Source of the DNA: an uncultured Ruminococcus sp.
GTDB lineage: Bacteria > Bacillota > Clostridia > Oscillospirales > Ruminococcaceae
Reading direction: 5' to 3'
DNA: 7,674 nucleotides
Assembly (NCBI GenBank): GCA_947177375.1
Contig: CAMWUF010000034.1
Location: 1 to 7,674 of the forward strand
Shown here: positions 1 through 5,693 of the stretch, piece by piece
Numbering within the stretch: position 1 is the first letter of the stretch
Layout: every line of letters starts with the position of its first letter
Position numbers and translations under genes: made by a program
Notes under the pieces: generated by a model
Seen by the model: the letters and a program-made list of their open reading frames with translations, nothing else
Told to the model about the DNA's origin: nothing
Database searches by the model: none

Positions 1-29
1 GTTTTTCACTGGACTTTTTTATTGCGAAA

Positions 30-1913
30 TTATCTGATTTTTTCAGGATTCCGACAAACAATAACTGCATAATCAAATGGCTGTAATTTTACAAAATTAT
101 CTTCTAACAGACCATGTTCTGTTTTTTCATAAATATATTTTTCAGAACAAGGCTGAAAATTCACATGTTGTTCATGTTGGGAACGATTGACATAAATTTG
201 TACAGAAATACCAGCAGTTTCCTGAATTCTGGCAAATGCCATCACATCATTCTGTGCAGGTAAAAATTGCATTCTGCCATTTTTAAATACTTTATAAGCA
301 AGTCTGATTTTACTTAATTCTTTTGTGAAATTAATTAATTCAGTATCTTCATGCCCCCATGGATAACAACGTCTATTAAATGGGTCTTTATAGCCTTGCA
401 AGCCTGCTTCATCACCATAATAAATACTTGGCACACCTGGTAAGAAAAACATTAAAGCCATAGCAGACTGTAACATTGCTTTTCCACGGCGATATTCCCA
501 TTCGTTTAAATAACGTTCTGCCATCCAGTCTTTTGACTTATCATCACAGGATTCACCACCAAAGCGATTAATTGCCCTTTCAATATCATGTGTCGATACA
601 AAATTCATTAAGACATCAACCGTTGGTTTTGGATAATTTTCTAAAATCGTCATAATACAATTCTGGAAATCACGGCTTGACATGCCTTTGATATAATTAA
701 TAATCGCATCTCTGAACGGATAATTCATGACAGAATCTAACTGGTCACCAAGTAAATAACGACGTTTTATACCATAAGCTTCTTTATTAGATGCATCTTC
801 CCAGACTTCTCCGATTACAATTTTTTGAGGACTATATTTTTTCACAGCAGTACGCAGATTATCAAGAAATTGGTCAGGCAATTCATCAGCAACATCTAGT
901 CTGAAACCTGCTGCTCCTAGAGAAAGCCAATATTCCAACACACCGCCTTTGCCACAAATATAATTTGTATATTGCTTGTTATTTTCCTGAACATTTGGAA
1001 GTGTCTCAAATCCCCACCATGCTTCATACTCATTTGGGAAATTCCAGAACGTATACCAGGAATAATATTCACTGTCTTTCGACTGATAAGCTCCCAGACT
1101 ATCATAGCGGTTATATCTGTTAAAATAAATACTATCTGCTCCTGTATGAGAAAATACACCATCTAAAATCACACTGATTCCTAATTTAGAGGCTTCTTTG
1201 CAAAGTTCCTGAAAATCTTCATTTGTGCCTAATAATGGGTCAACTTTGCGATAATTTGCTGTATTATATCTATGATTTTCATGAGATTCAAAAATAGGAT
1301 TTAAATAAATGCAAGTTACACCTAAATCATGCAAATAGGGCAATTTTTCCTGAATGCCTGCTAAATCACCGCCGAAATAGTCATTATTCCAGACATGTCC
1401 ATTTTGGTCAGGTCTGTAATAAGGCGTTCCGCCCCAATCATCACGCAATACACGTCCTGCTGGAATATTTTCATGTGGTTTTCCGCTTTTATAAAATCTA
1501 TCAGGGAAAATCTGATACATGACACCGCCCTTGAGAAAATCAGGTGTTTTATAATCTTCAGAATACACTGTCAATTGAAACAAATCGCCGTCATTCAGAT
1601 TGCCGATATGTCCAGCAGTTTTTTTAATATAAAATCTTTGTCCTTTTGTAGTATAAGCAAAATAATAATAATGCACACCTGTATATTTAGGGATATAGCC
1701 TGTACTCCAGACAAAACAATCATCTTCTTCAGAAACAATATGCAAATTCATAAATCTTTCTTTATAACCAGGGCGATAAATCACAATGCAAGGCGGAAAA
1801 TCTGGTTTCAGTTCTTTTGGTAATCTAATAGAGAAAAAAACAATTTTTCCTTTTTTGACTGCACCAAAAGGAGATTTATAATTTAAATCCCAACTGTCAT
1901 ATAAATGACTCAT
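30..1913 (-). CDS. Cytoplasmic GH13 alpha-glycosidase (neopullulanase/cyclomaltodextrinase type)
   Basis: 627-residue glycoside hydrolase family 13 enzyme, expected to hydrolyse alpha-1,4 (possibly also alpha-1,6) bonds in maltodextrins, cyclodextrins or glycogen fragments. Residues 1 to about 125 look like the N-terminal beta-sandwich typical of neopullulanase-like enzymes. The (beta/alpha)8 barrel begins at VMYQIFPDRF (131-140). The conserved GH13 regions are all present: DGVFSH (251-256), GFRLD with predicted nucleophile Asp340, IGEV with predicted acid/base Glu369, and FVSTHD with transition-state stabiliser Asp443. YYGDEAG (498-504) and DPFNRRCYPW (510-519) are also typical, and a C-terminal beta domain follows. 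There is no signal peptide, so it should act in the cytoplasm. The ATG at 1911-1913 has AAAGGAG (1924-1930) 10 nt upstream; the gene ends in TAA. It lies downstream of glgP, past a strong terminator, and probably shares substrates with GlgP. Family assignment is firm; exact substrate preference cannot be read from sequence. Confidence 0.93.
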   Translation of the reverse strand: MSHLYDSWDLNYKSPFGAVKKGKIVFFSIRLPKELKPDFPPCIVIYRPGYKERFMNLHIVSEEDDCFVWSTGYIPKYTGVHYYYFAYTTKGQRFYIKKTAGHIGNLNDGDLFQLTVYSEDYKTPDFLKGGVMYQIFPDRFYKSGKPHENIPAGRVLRDDWGGTPYYRPDQNGHVWNNDYFGGDLAGIQEKLPYLHDLGVTCIYLNPIFESHENHRYNTANYRKVDPLLGTNEDFQELCKEASKLGISVILDGVFSHTGADSIYFNRYNRYDSLGAYQSKDSEYYSWYTFWNFPNEYEAWWGFETLPNVQENNKQYTNYICGKGGVLEYWLSLGAAGFRLDVADELPDQFLDNLRTAVKKYSPQKIVIGEVWEDASNKEAYGIKRRYLLGDQLDSVMNYPFRDAIINYIKGMSSRDFQNCIMTILENYPKPTVDVLMNFVSTHDIERAINRFGGESCDDKSKDWMAERYLNEWEYRRGKAMLQSAMALMFFLPGVPSIYYGDEAGLQGYKDPFNRRCYPWGHEDTELINFTKELSKIRLAYKVFKNGRMQFLPAQNDVMAFARIQETAGISVQIYVNRSQHEQHVNFQPCSEKYIYEKTEHGLLEDNFVKLQPFDYAVIVCRNPEKIR

Positions 1914-1941
1914 AGAAAAAAAACTCCTTTCAAAAAATAAC

Positions 1942-1969
1942 TTACACGATTTCGGAAAATTATGTGTAA
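1942..1969. repeat. Inverted repeat in the GH13 gene leader
   Basis: The arms TTACAC (1942-1947) and GTGTAA (1964-1969) are perfect inverted copies separated by 16 bp. They lie between the glgP terminator, whose U-tract they overlap, and the GH13 ribosome binding site. This could be a binding site for a repressor of the GH13 gene. Short arms in AT-rich DNA can also arise by chance, so this is only a candidate. No convincing sigma-A promoter is visible in the 54 bp around it; the best -10-like hexamer is CATAAT (1959-1964 on the minus strand), without a good -35. Confidence 0.25.
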
Positions 1970-2001
1970 AAAAGCGTGTCTAACAGTTATGTCAAACACG
2001 C
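1968..2001 (-). terminator. Intrinsic terminator of glgP
   Basis: Read on the minus strand, GCGTGTTTGACA and TGTTAGACACGC form a 12-bp stem (two G-U pairs) closed by the 4-nt loop TAAC (1974-2001). Six U residues follow directly (1968-1973). The stem begins 22 nt after the glgP TAA. The G-U pairs are possible only in the minus-strand transcript, which fits glgP as the terminated gene. It should strongly limit read-through into the GH13 gene. Confidence 0.92.
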
Positions 2002-2023
2002 CTTGAAACATGTGTCTTAGAAA

Positions 2024-4423
2024 TTAAATTCCCCAGATATCACGGGCATAATCATTTACACTGCGGTCAGCAGAGAAAATACCTGCTCCCGCTGTATTCA
2101 TAAGGGACATTCTAGCCCAACGTGTCGTATCGTTATAACATGTTGTACTGAAATTTTGTGCATTTCTGTAAGAGTCAAAATCAGCAAGAACCATATAAGG
2201 GTCTCTTTGTTTGAGAGAATCTGCTACTTCATTAAACGTACAGCCATTAATACCATGATACATTCTGTTAATGCAATCACGAATCATATAATTTTCATGA
2301 TATAATTTTTCAGGCTGATAATAAGATTTCATCGCATTGACTTCTTCTGTTTTCATACCAAAGATAATAATATTATCATCGCCAACAGCGTCTCTGATTT
2401 CTACATTTGCACCGTCCAGTGTACCTAAAGTAACTGCACCATTCAGCATTAATTTCATGTTACCAGTACCAGAAGCTTCTGTGCCAGCAAGTGAAATCTG
2501 TTCAGAAATATCAGCTGCAGGCATTAATAATTCTGAAAGTGTCACACTGTAATTTTCAATAAAATGCACAGCAAGTTTTTCAGCAATTCTAGGATTCTTG
2601 CGAATTTCTTCTGAAATTGCCCAAATCATTTTAATAATCTGTTTTGCCAGATAATAACCTGGAGCTGCTTTTGCAGCGAAAATATAAGTCTTAGGTGTAA
2701 AATCAGCATTTGGATTTTCAAGTAAATAATTATACTGTGCAAGAATATTCATGACATTCAAGTGCTGACGTTTATATTCATGCAAACGCTTTACTTGTAC
2801 GTCAAAAATGCTGTCTGTGTTCAGAATAATTTTGGAAGTATGCTTTACATATTTTGCAAAACGGGCTTTATTCTGTTTCTTAACAGCCATAATTTGCTGA
2901 AGAACTTCTGCATCATCTGCAAATACCGTTAATTTAGATAATTCTGCACCATCTCTTAAGAAACCATCACCAATTTTTTCTTTCAGAAGTGCAGTCAGAC
3001 CTGGGTTAGACTGATACAGCCAACGGCGATACGCAATACCATTTGTGACATTCTTGAATTTATGTGGTGTATCAGCTGCTTCATCTCTGAACACATCTGT
3101 TTTGATAATTTCAGAATGCAGTTTTGAAACACCATTTACACTATGAGATGCGGCAACACAAAGCGTAGCCATATGAATCATATTATCTTTGATAATGGAC
3201 ATTCTTGTTGTTTTTGCAGAATCATAGCCATTTCTTTCCATGAGAGACTGACAATAACGGTTATTAATTTCTACGATAATAGAGAAAATTCTTGGAATCG
3301 TATGCTTTAACATATTGACATCCCATTTTTCAAGTGCTTCTGCCATAACGGTATGATTGGTATAAGCAAACGTATTTGTTACAATATGCCATGCTTGTTC
3401 CCAGCCATAACCGCAATCATCTAATAAAATACGCATTAATTCTGGAATTGCAAGTGTCGGGTGTGTGTCATTAATATGAATTGCTACTTTTTCATGCAAA
3501 TTGTCCAAAGTACCATATACATTCATGTGTGTATTGACAATATCACCCACAGCAGCGGCACAAAGGAAATATTGCTGACGCAATCTTAAAGATTTGCCCT
3601 CTAAATGATTATCATTTGGATATAAAATCTTAGAAATTGCATTTGCCATGGAATTCTGTCCGATTGCTTTTGCATAGTCACCTTGGTTAAACAGCTCCAT
3701 ATTAAAAGATGGTGCTTTTGCAGACCATAAACGTAAAACAGAAACGCCAGGGCTATCATAACCTGAAACATACATGTCATAAGGTGTTGCCATAACAGTA
3801 CTATAATTTACATGTGAAATATGATGATACTGATTATCCCAGTATTCATTCAGTTCACCCTCAAAATGCACTTCGATAGCCTTTTCTGGTTTTGGGTCAA
3901 GCCATACACTTCCGCCTGGTAACCAGTTGTCAGGCAATTCTGTCTGCCAGCCGTCTTCCAGTTTCTGTTGGAAAATACCATATTCATAACAGATAGAATG
4001 TCCCATAGCAGGCATTGCCTGTGTTGCCATACCGTCCAGATAACATGCTGCAAGACGGCCTAAACCGCCATTGCCTAACCCTGCATCAGGTTCACATTCA
4101 TAAATTTTATCCAGATTGATATGAAATTCAGCAAGCATTTCTTTTACAGAATCTGCCATTTCAAGATTATACAGGCTTGTTTTCAAAGAGCGACCCATTA
4201 AGAATTCCATAGACAGATAATATACCTGTTTCTTTCCTACAGAATGTGCCTGATTGATAAATTTACGGCGTTTGGTTTTGAGTTGTTCCACAACCAGTGC
4301 AGAAAGTACCTCATAAACTTGTTGGTCTGATGCTTCTTCGGGAGAAACATTAAATTTGTTTTGCAGTCTTTCGCTAAACTGCTTTTTGAATTTCTTTACT
4401 TCGCTAGAATCGTTTACTGCCAT
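2024..4423 (-). CDS. glgP: Glycogen/maltodextrin phosphorylase GlgP
   Basis: 799-residue alpha-glucan phosphorylase (GT35). It releases glucose-1-phosphate from the non-reducing ends of glycogen or maltodextrins using pyridoxal phosphate, in the cytoplasm. The family signature EASGTGNMK with N661 gives the PLP-binding Lys657 (649-661). Other conserved stretches are YLSMEFLMGRSL (69-80), LGNGGLGRLAACYLD (116-130), HINDTHP (316-322), VTNGI (459-463) and RLHEYKRQHLN (546-556), which supplies substrate-phosphate contacts. The length is normal for a full bacterial phosphorylase. The N-terminus is short, without the phospho-regulatory extension of the animal enzymes. The ATG at 4421-4423 is fixed by an in-frame TAA in the leader, with no alternative start between them. 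Unusually, no Shine-Dalgarno sequence lies next to this ATG; the nearest good one is 55 nt upstream, across a stem-loop. It has its own promoter and terminator. Glycogen versus maltodextrin preference is not decidable here. Confidence 0.97.
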   Translation of the reverse strand: MAVNDSSEVKKFKKQFSERLQNKFNVSPEEASDQQVYEVLSALVVEQLKTKRRKFINQAHSVGKKQVYYLSMEFLMGRSLKTSLYNLEMADSVKEMLAEFHINLDKIYECEPDAGLGNGGLGRLAACYLDGMATQAMPAMGHSICYEYGIFQQKLEDGWQTELPDNWLPGGSVWLDPKPEKAIEVHFEGELNEYWDNQYHHISHVNYSTVMATPYDMYVSGYDSPGVSVLRLWSAKAPSFNMELFNQGDYAKAIGQNSMANAISKILYPNDNHLEGKSLRLRQQYFLCAAAVGDIVNTHMNVYGTLDNLHEKVAIHINDTHPTLAIPELMRILLDDCGYGWEQAWHIVTNTFAYTNHTVMAEALEKWDVNMLKHTIPRIFSIIVEINNRYCQSLMERNGYDSAKTTRMSIIKDNMIHMATLCVAASHSVNGVSKLHSEIIKTDVFRDEAADTPHKFKNVTNGIAYRRWLYQSNPGLTALLKEKIGDGFLRDGAELSKLTVFADDAEVLQQIMAVKKQNKARFAKYVKHTSKIILNTDSIFDVQVKRLHEYKRQHLNVMNILAQYNYLLENPNADFTPKTYIFAAKAAPGYYLAKQIIKMIWAISEEIRKNPRIAEKLAVHFIENYSVTLSELLMPAADISEQISLAGTEASGTGNMKLMLNGAVTLGTLDGANVEIRDAVGDDNIIIFGMKTEEVNAMKSYYQPEKLYHENYMIRDCINRMYHGINGCTFNEVADSLKQRDPYMVLADFDSYRNAQNFSTTCYNDTTRWARMSLMNTAGAGIFSADRSVNDYARDIWGI

Positions 4424-4435
4424 AGTAATTTTGCC

Positions 4436-4476
4436 CGTCTTTAATTTAAATAGTAATTAAATAGTAATTAAAGACG
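4436..4476 (-). promoter_or_regulatory. Stem-loop in the glgP leader between Shine-Dalgarno and start codon
   Basis: On the minus strand CGTCTTTAATT (4466-4476) and AATTAAAGACG (4436-4446) form a perfect 11-bp stem with a 19-nt loop. It sits 2 nt after the GGAG of the upstream Shine-Dalgarno and 12 nt before the glgP ATG. If folded, it would bring the two to about 14 unpaired nucleotides apart; unfolded, they are 55 nt apart. It has no U-tract on the downstream side, so it is not a terminator. A role in translation control is inference; the pairing itself is seen directly. Confidence 0.6.
4448..4469 (-). repeat. 11-bp tandem repeat in the loop of the glgP leader
   Basis: Plus-strand AAATAGTAATT occurs twice head to tail (4448-4458 and 4459-4469). 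The core ATAGTAATT occurs a third time at 4422-4430, where it overlaps the glgP start codon (minus strand AATTACTAT followed by G). The repeat fills most of the loop and part of the stem of the leader hairpin. Confidence 0.8.
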
Positions 4477-4477
4477 T

Positions 4478-4485
4478 TCTCCTTT
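4478..4485 (-). promoter_or_regulatory. glgP: Distant Shine-Dalgarno sequence of glgP
   Basis: Minus-strand AAAGGAGA is a strong anti-Shine-Dalgarno match, but 55 nt separate its GGAG from the glgP ATG instead of the usual 5 to 10. No start codon lies at normal distance from it, and the sequence next to the ATG (GGGCAAAATTACT) has no good match. It is therefore either used across the intervening stem-loop or no longer used. Confidence 0.55.
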
Positions 4486-4525
4486 CTTAATATTTGGATA
4501 ACAAGAAAAATCTCATTATATTAAT

Positions 4526-4554
4526 AGTATACCTTATTTTTGCGTTGGTTACAA
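4526..4554 (-). promoter_or_regulatory. Sigma-A-like promoter of glgP
   Basis: Minus strand: -35 TTGTAA (4549-4554), 17-bp spacer, -10 TATACT (4526-4531). The predicted start near 4519 gives a leader of about 96 nt. A second perfect TATAAT lies just downstream (4515-4520) but has no matching -35 at the right distance. Confidence 0.75.
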
Positions 4555-4573
4555 TTGACATTTTCTACAAATA

Positions 4574-4593
4574 TGTGATGTGAAATCATCACA
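4574..4593. promoter_or_regulatory. Palindrome upstream of the glgP promoter, possible operator
   Basis: TGTGATG (4574-4580) and CATCACA (4587-4593) are perfect inverted arms around a 6-bp spacer. The centre lies about 64 bp upstream of the predicted glgP transcription start, a position typical of activator sites. The half-sites resemble those of the CRP/FNR family (TGTGA/TCACA), but the spacing is 10 rather than 6, so no regulator is assigned. It is not followed by a U-tract on the minus strand, so it is unlikely to be the terminator of the preceding thioesterase gene. Confidence 0.4.
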
Positions 4594-4667
4594 ATTTGGA
4601 TAAAACACAAAAGCCAATTATAAAATTTTGTTGAATATTATTCAATTTATACAGAATGTTATGAATA

Positions 4668-5105
4668 TTATGTCTGATTATCTAGTTTTTTATCATTCTG
4701 TAACGCTTGTGTCAGCATTTCATGTGCCAGAGGATATTCTTTTTTTACTTGAATTGGCTTGCCTTGCGGATTCAAAAAACAATGTGTACTTGTACCAGTA
4801 CAACAAATTTGTCCTGTAGTAGCATTTTTCACAGTATAGGCAAATCCATAACGAATGCCATTATAAAAATTGATTTCTGTTTCAATTTGTATTTCATCAC
4901 CAAAATAAACCATTTTTTTATAATCTGCATTTACTGTCAGAACAGGGCAAATAATGCCATGTTGTTCTTGTTTCACAAAGCTATAGCCCAAATTATCAAA
5001 ATAAGCAATTCTTGCTTCTTCAAACCAACGGATATAATTAGAATGATGAACAATTTTCATTTGGTCAGTTTCATAATAATATGGTTTACGCTGATAAATA
5101 AACAT
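4668..5105 (-). CDS. Hotdog-fold acyl-CoA thioesterase (4HBT/YbgC-like)
   Basis: 145-residue single-domain protein of the 4-hydroxybenzoyl-CoA thioesterase family, which hydrolyses acyl-CoA thioesters in the cytoplasm. The N-terminal active-site segment YYETDQMKIVHHSNYIRWF (10-28) matches the family pattern; Asp14 aligns with the catalytic Asp of the Pseudomonas 4HBT enzyme. FEEAR (28-32) starts the central hotdog helix, and YFGDEIQIET (67-76) is the typical following strand. The length is normal and there is no signal peptide. The ATG at 5103-5105 has AAGGAG 10 nt upstream, inside the 3' end of the GtrA-family gene, only 4 nt after that gene's stop. The two are therefore probably co-transcribed and translationally coupled. 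The natural acyl-CoA substrate is unknown; these enzymes range from short-chain to aromatic acyl-CoAs. No strong terminator is seen after it. Confidence 0.88.
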   Translation of the reverse strand: MFIYQRKPYYYETDQMKIVHHSNYIRWFEEARIAYFDNLGYSFVKQEQHGIICPVLTVNADYKKMVYFGDEIQIETEINFYNGIRYGFAYTVKNATTGQICCTGTSTHCFLNPQGKPIQVKKEYPLAHEMLTQALQNDKKLDNQT

Positions 5106-5109
5106 AAAT

Positions 5110-5622
5110 TTAATTCTCCTTATTTTGTTTTTTGAAAATAATAAATTTACTCAGGAAATAATTTGCCAGTGTTACAACCACTTGCTGACCAAAATAGAAG
5201 ATAAAATAAATCCAGAAATTTTTCTCTCCGTTTTCCATCATATACAGAGGCACACCAAGCTGCATAATGCCAACAGACATTGCCCATGAAAGTAACCTTG
5301 CAGAGATAAATGTCCATAATTCCCACATAAGCTGTTTTGTAGATTCTGTCTTGCTCTTAAAAACATATTTTTTATTTACATAAAATGCGAAAATAACAGC
5401 AACGACCCATGCAATGCTTGTTGCAAAGAAATTTTCTAAACGTTCTGACCAGTTGATATGAGATAAAATGCCAAATTCTACACCAAATTGTACAATTGTA
5501 TTCACGATTGTTGTCAGAACACCATAATAAATATAGACGATTAATTCTTCAAATTTATCATATAAATTTTTTAACGGTTTCGGCAATAGCTTTACAAAAA
5601 ACTGCAAAATTGCATCAAACAT
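5110..5622 (-). CDS. GtrA-family four-helix membrane protein
   Basis: 170-residue GtrA-like integral membrane protein. Family members are associated with moving lipid-linked sugars across the membrane or with cell-surface polysaccharide decoration, but individual functions are mostly unproven. Four hydrophobic segments lie at about 30-52, 64-82, 103-123 and 136-158. Two GtrA hallmarks are present: YVNKKYVF after helix 2 (81-88) and NYFLSKFIIF at the end of helix 4 (154-163). I chose the ATG at 5620-5622 because AAAGGA lies 10 nt upstream. A 17-codon longer reading from a TTG at 5671-5673 would start in the stem-loop after htpG and adds a hydrophilic, unconserved-looking stretch. No glycosyltransferase gene is adjacent, so the partner is not evident. 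It follows htpG by 71 nt and precedes the thioesterase by 4 nt. Confidence 0.88.
   Translation of the reverse strand: MFDAILQFFVKLLPKPLKNLYDKFEELIVYIYYGVLTTIVNTIVQFGVEFGILSHINWSERLENFFATSIAWVVAVIFAFYVNKKYVFKSKTESTKQLMWELWTFISARLLSWAMSVGIMQLGVPLYMMENGEKNFWIYFIFYFGQQVVVTLANYFLSKFIIFKKQNKEN
5116..5121 (-). promoter_or_regulatory. Ribosome binding site of the thioesterase gene inside the GtrA gene
   Basis: Minus-strand AAGGAG, 10 nt before the thioesterase ATG and wholly within the last codons of the GtrA-family gene. It implies that ribosomes finishing the upstream gene help initiation of the downstream one. Confidence 0.8.
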
Positions 5623-5632
5623 AGTAATAAAA

Positions 5633-5638
5633 TCCTTT
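5633..5638 (-). promoter_or_regulatory. Ribosome binding site fixing the GtrA-family start
   Basis: Minus-strand AAAGGA (within GGAAAGGA), 10 nt before the ATG at 5620-5622. It supports the shorter 170-residue protein over the upstream TTG. Confidence 0.7.
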
Positions 5639-5650
5639 CCAGTAGATAGA

Positions 5651-5685
5651 CCAATAAGCCTGTCGTAATACAACAGGCTTATCAG
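5651..5685 (-). terminator. Stem-loop after htpG, weak terminator or mRNA-stabilising hairpin
   Basis: ATAAGCCTGT and ACAGGCTTAT form a perfect 10-bp stem with a 9-nt loop. In the minus-strand RNA the stem extends by G-U, U-G and C-G to 13 bp (5651-5685). It begins 8 nt after the htpG TAA. Downstream the transcript reads TCTATCTACTGG rather than a U-run, so termination is probably inefficient. Partial read-through into the GtrA/thioesterase pair, or protection of the htpG mRNA 3' end, are the likely roles. The G-U pairs exist only in the minus-strand RNA, which links it to htpG. Confidence 0.65.
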
Positions 5686-5693
5686 AATTATTT

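Noticed and set aside
1..29. Possible start of a terminator after the GH13 gene
   Set aside because: An A-rich stretch followed by GTCCAGTG on the minus strand could begin a stem, but the window ends before any second arm.
1395..1823. Plus-strand open frame of 142 codons opposite the GH13 gene
   Set aside because: It is antisense to a clearly conserved enzyme, has no domain-like sequence and no supporting ribosome binding site; it reflects codon composition of the real gene.
1948..1960. cre-like GAAATCG upstream of the GH13 gene
   Set aside because: Only the central part matches; the flanking conserved positions of the cre consensus do not.
1990..1995. Perfect TTGACA (minus strand) before the GH13 gene, possible -35 box
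   Set aside because: It is part of the terminator stem, and the sequence 16 to 18 bp downstream is only a T-run with no -10 match.
4574..4593. Palindrome upstream of glgP as a CcpA cre site or a CRP site
   Set aside because: It lacks the central CG of cre, and its TGTGA/TCACA halves are 10 bp apart instead of the 6 bp of CRP sites; kept only as an unassigned palindrome.
4631..4645. Palindrome TTGAATATTATTCAA as a terminator for the thioesterase gene
   Set aside because: Only a 6-bp stem with one G-C pair and no clean U-tract after it; too weak to call in AT-rich DNA.
4707..5135. Plus-strand open frame opposite the thioesterase gene
   Set aside because: It lies wholly over the thioesterase and the end of the GtrA gene on the opposite strand, is of low complexity, and has no recognisable motif.
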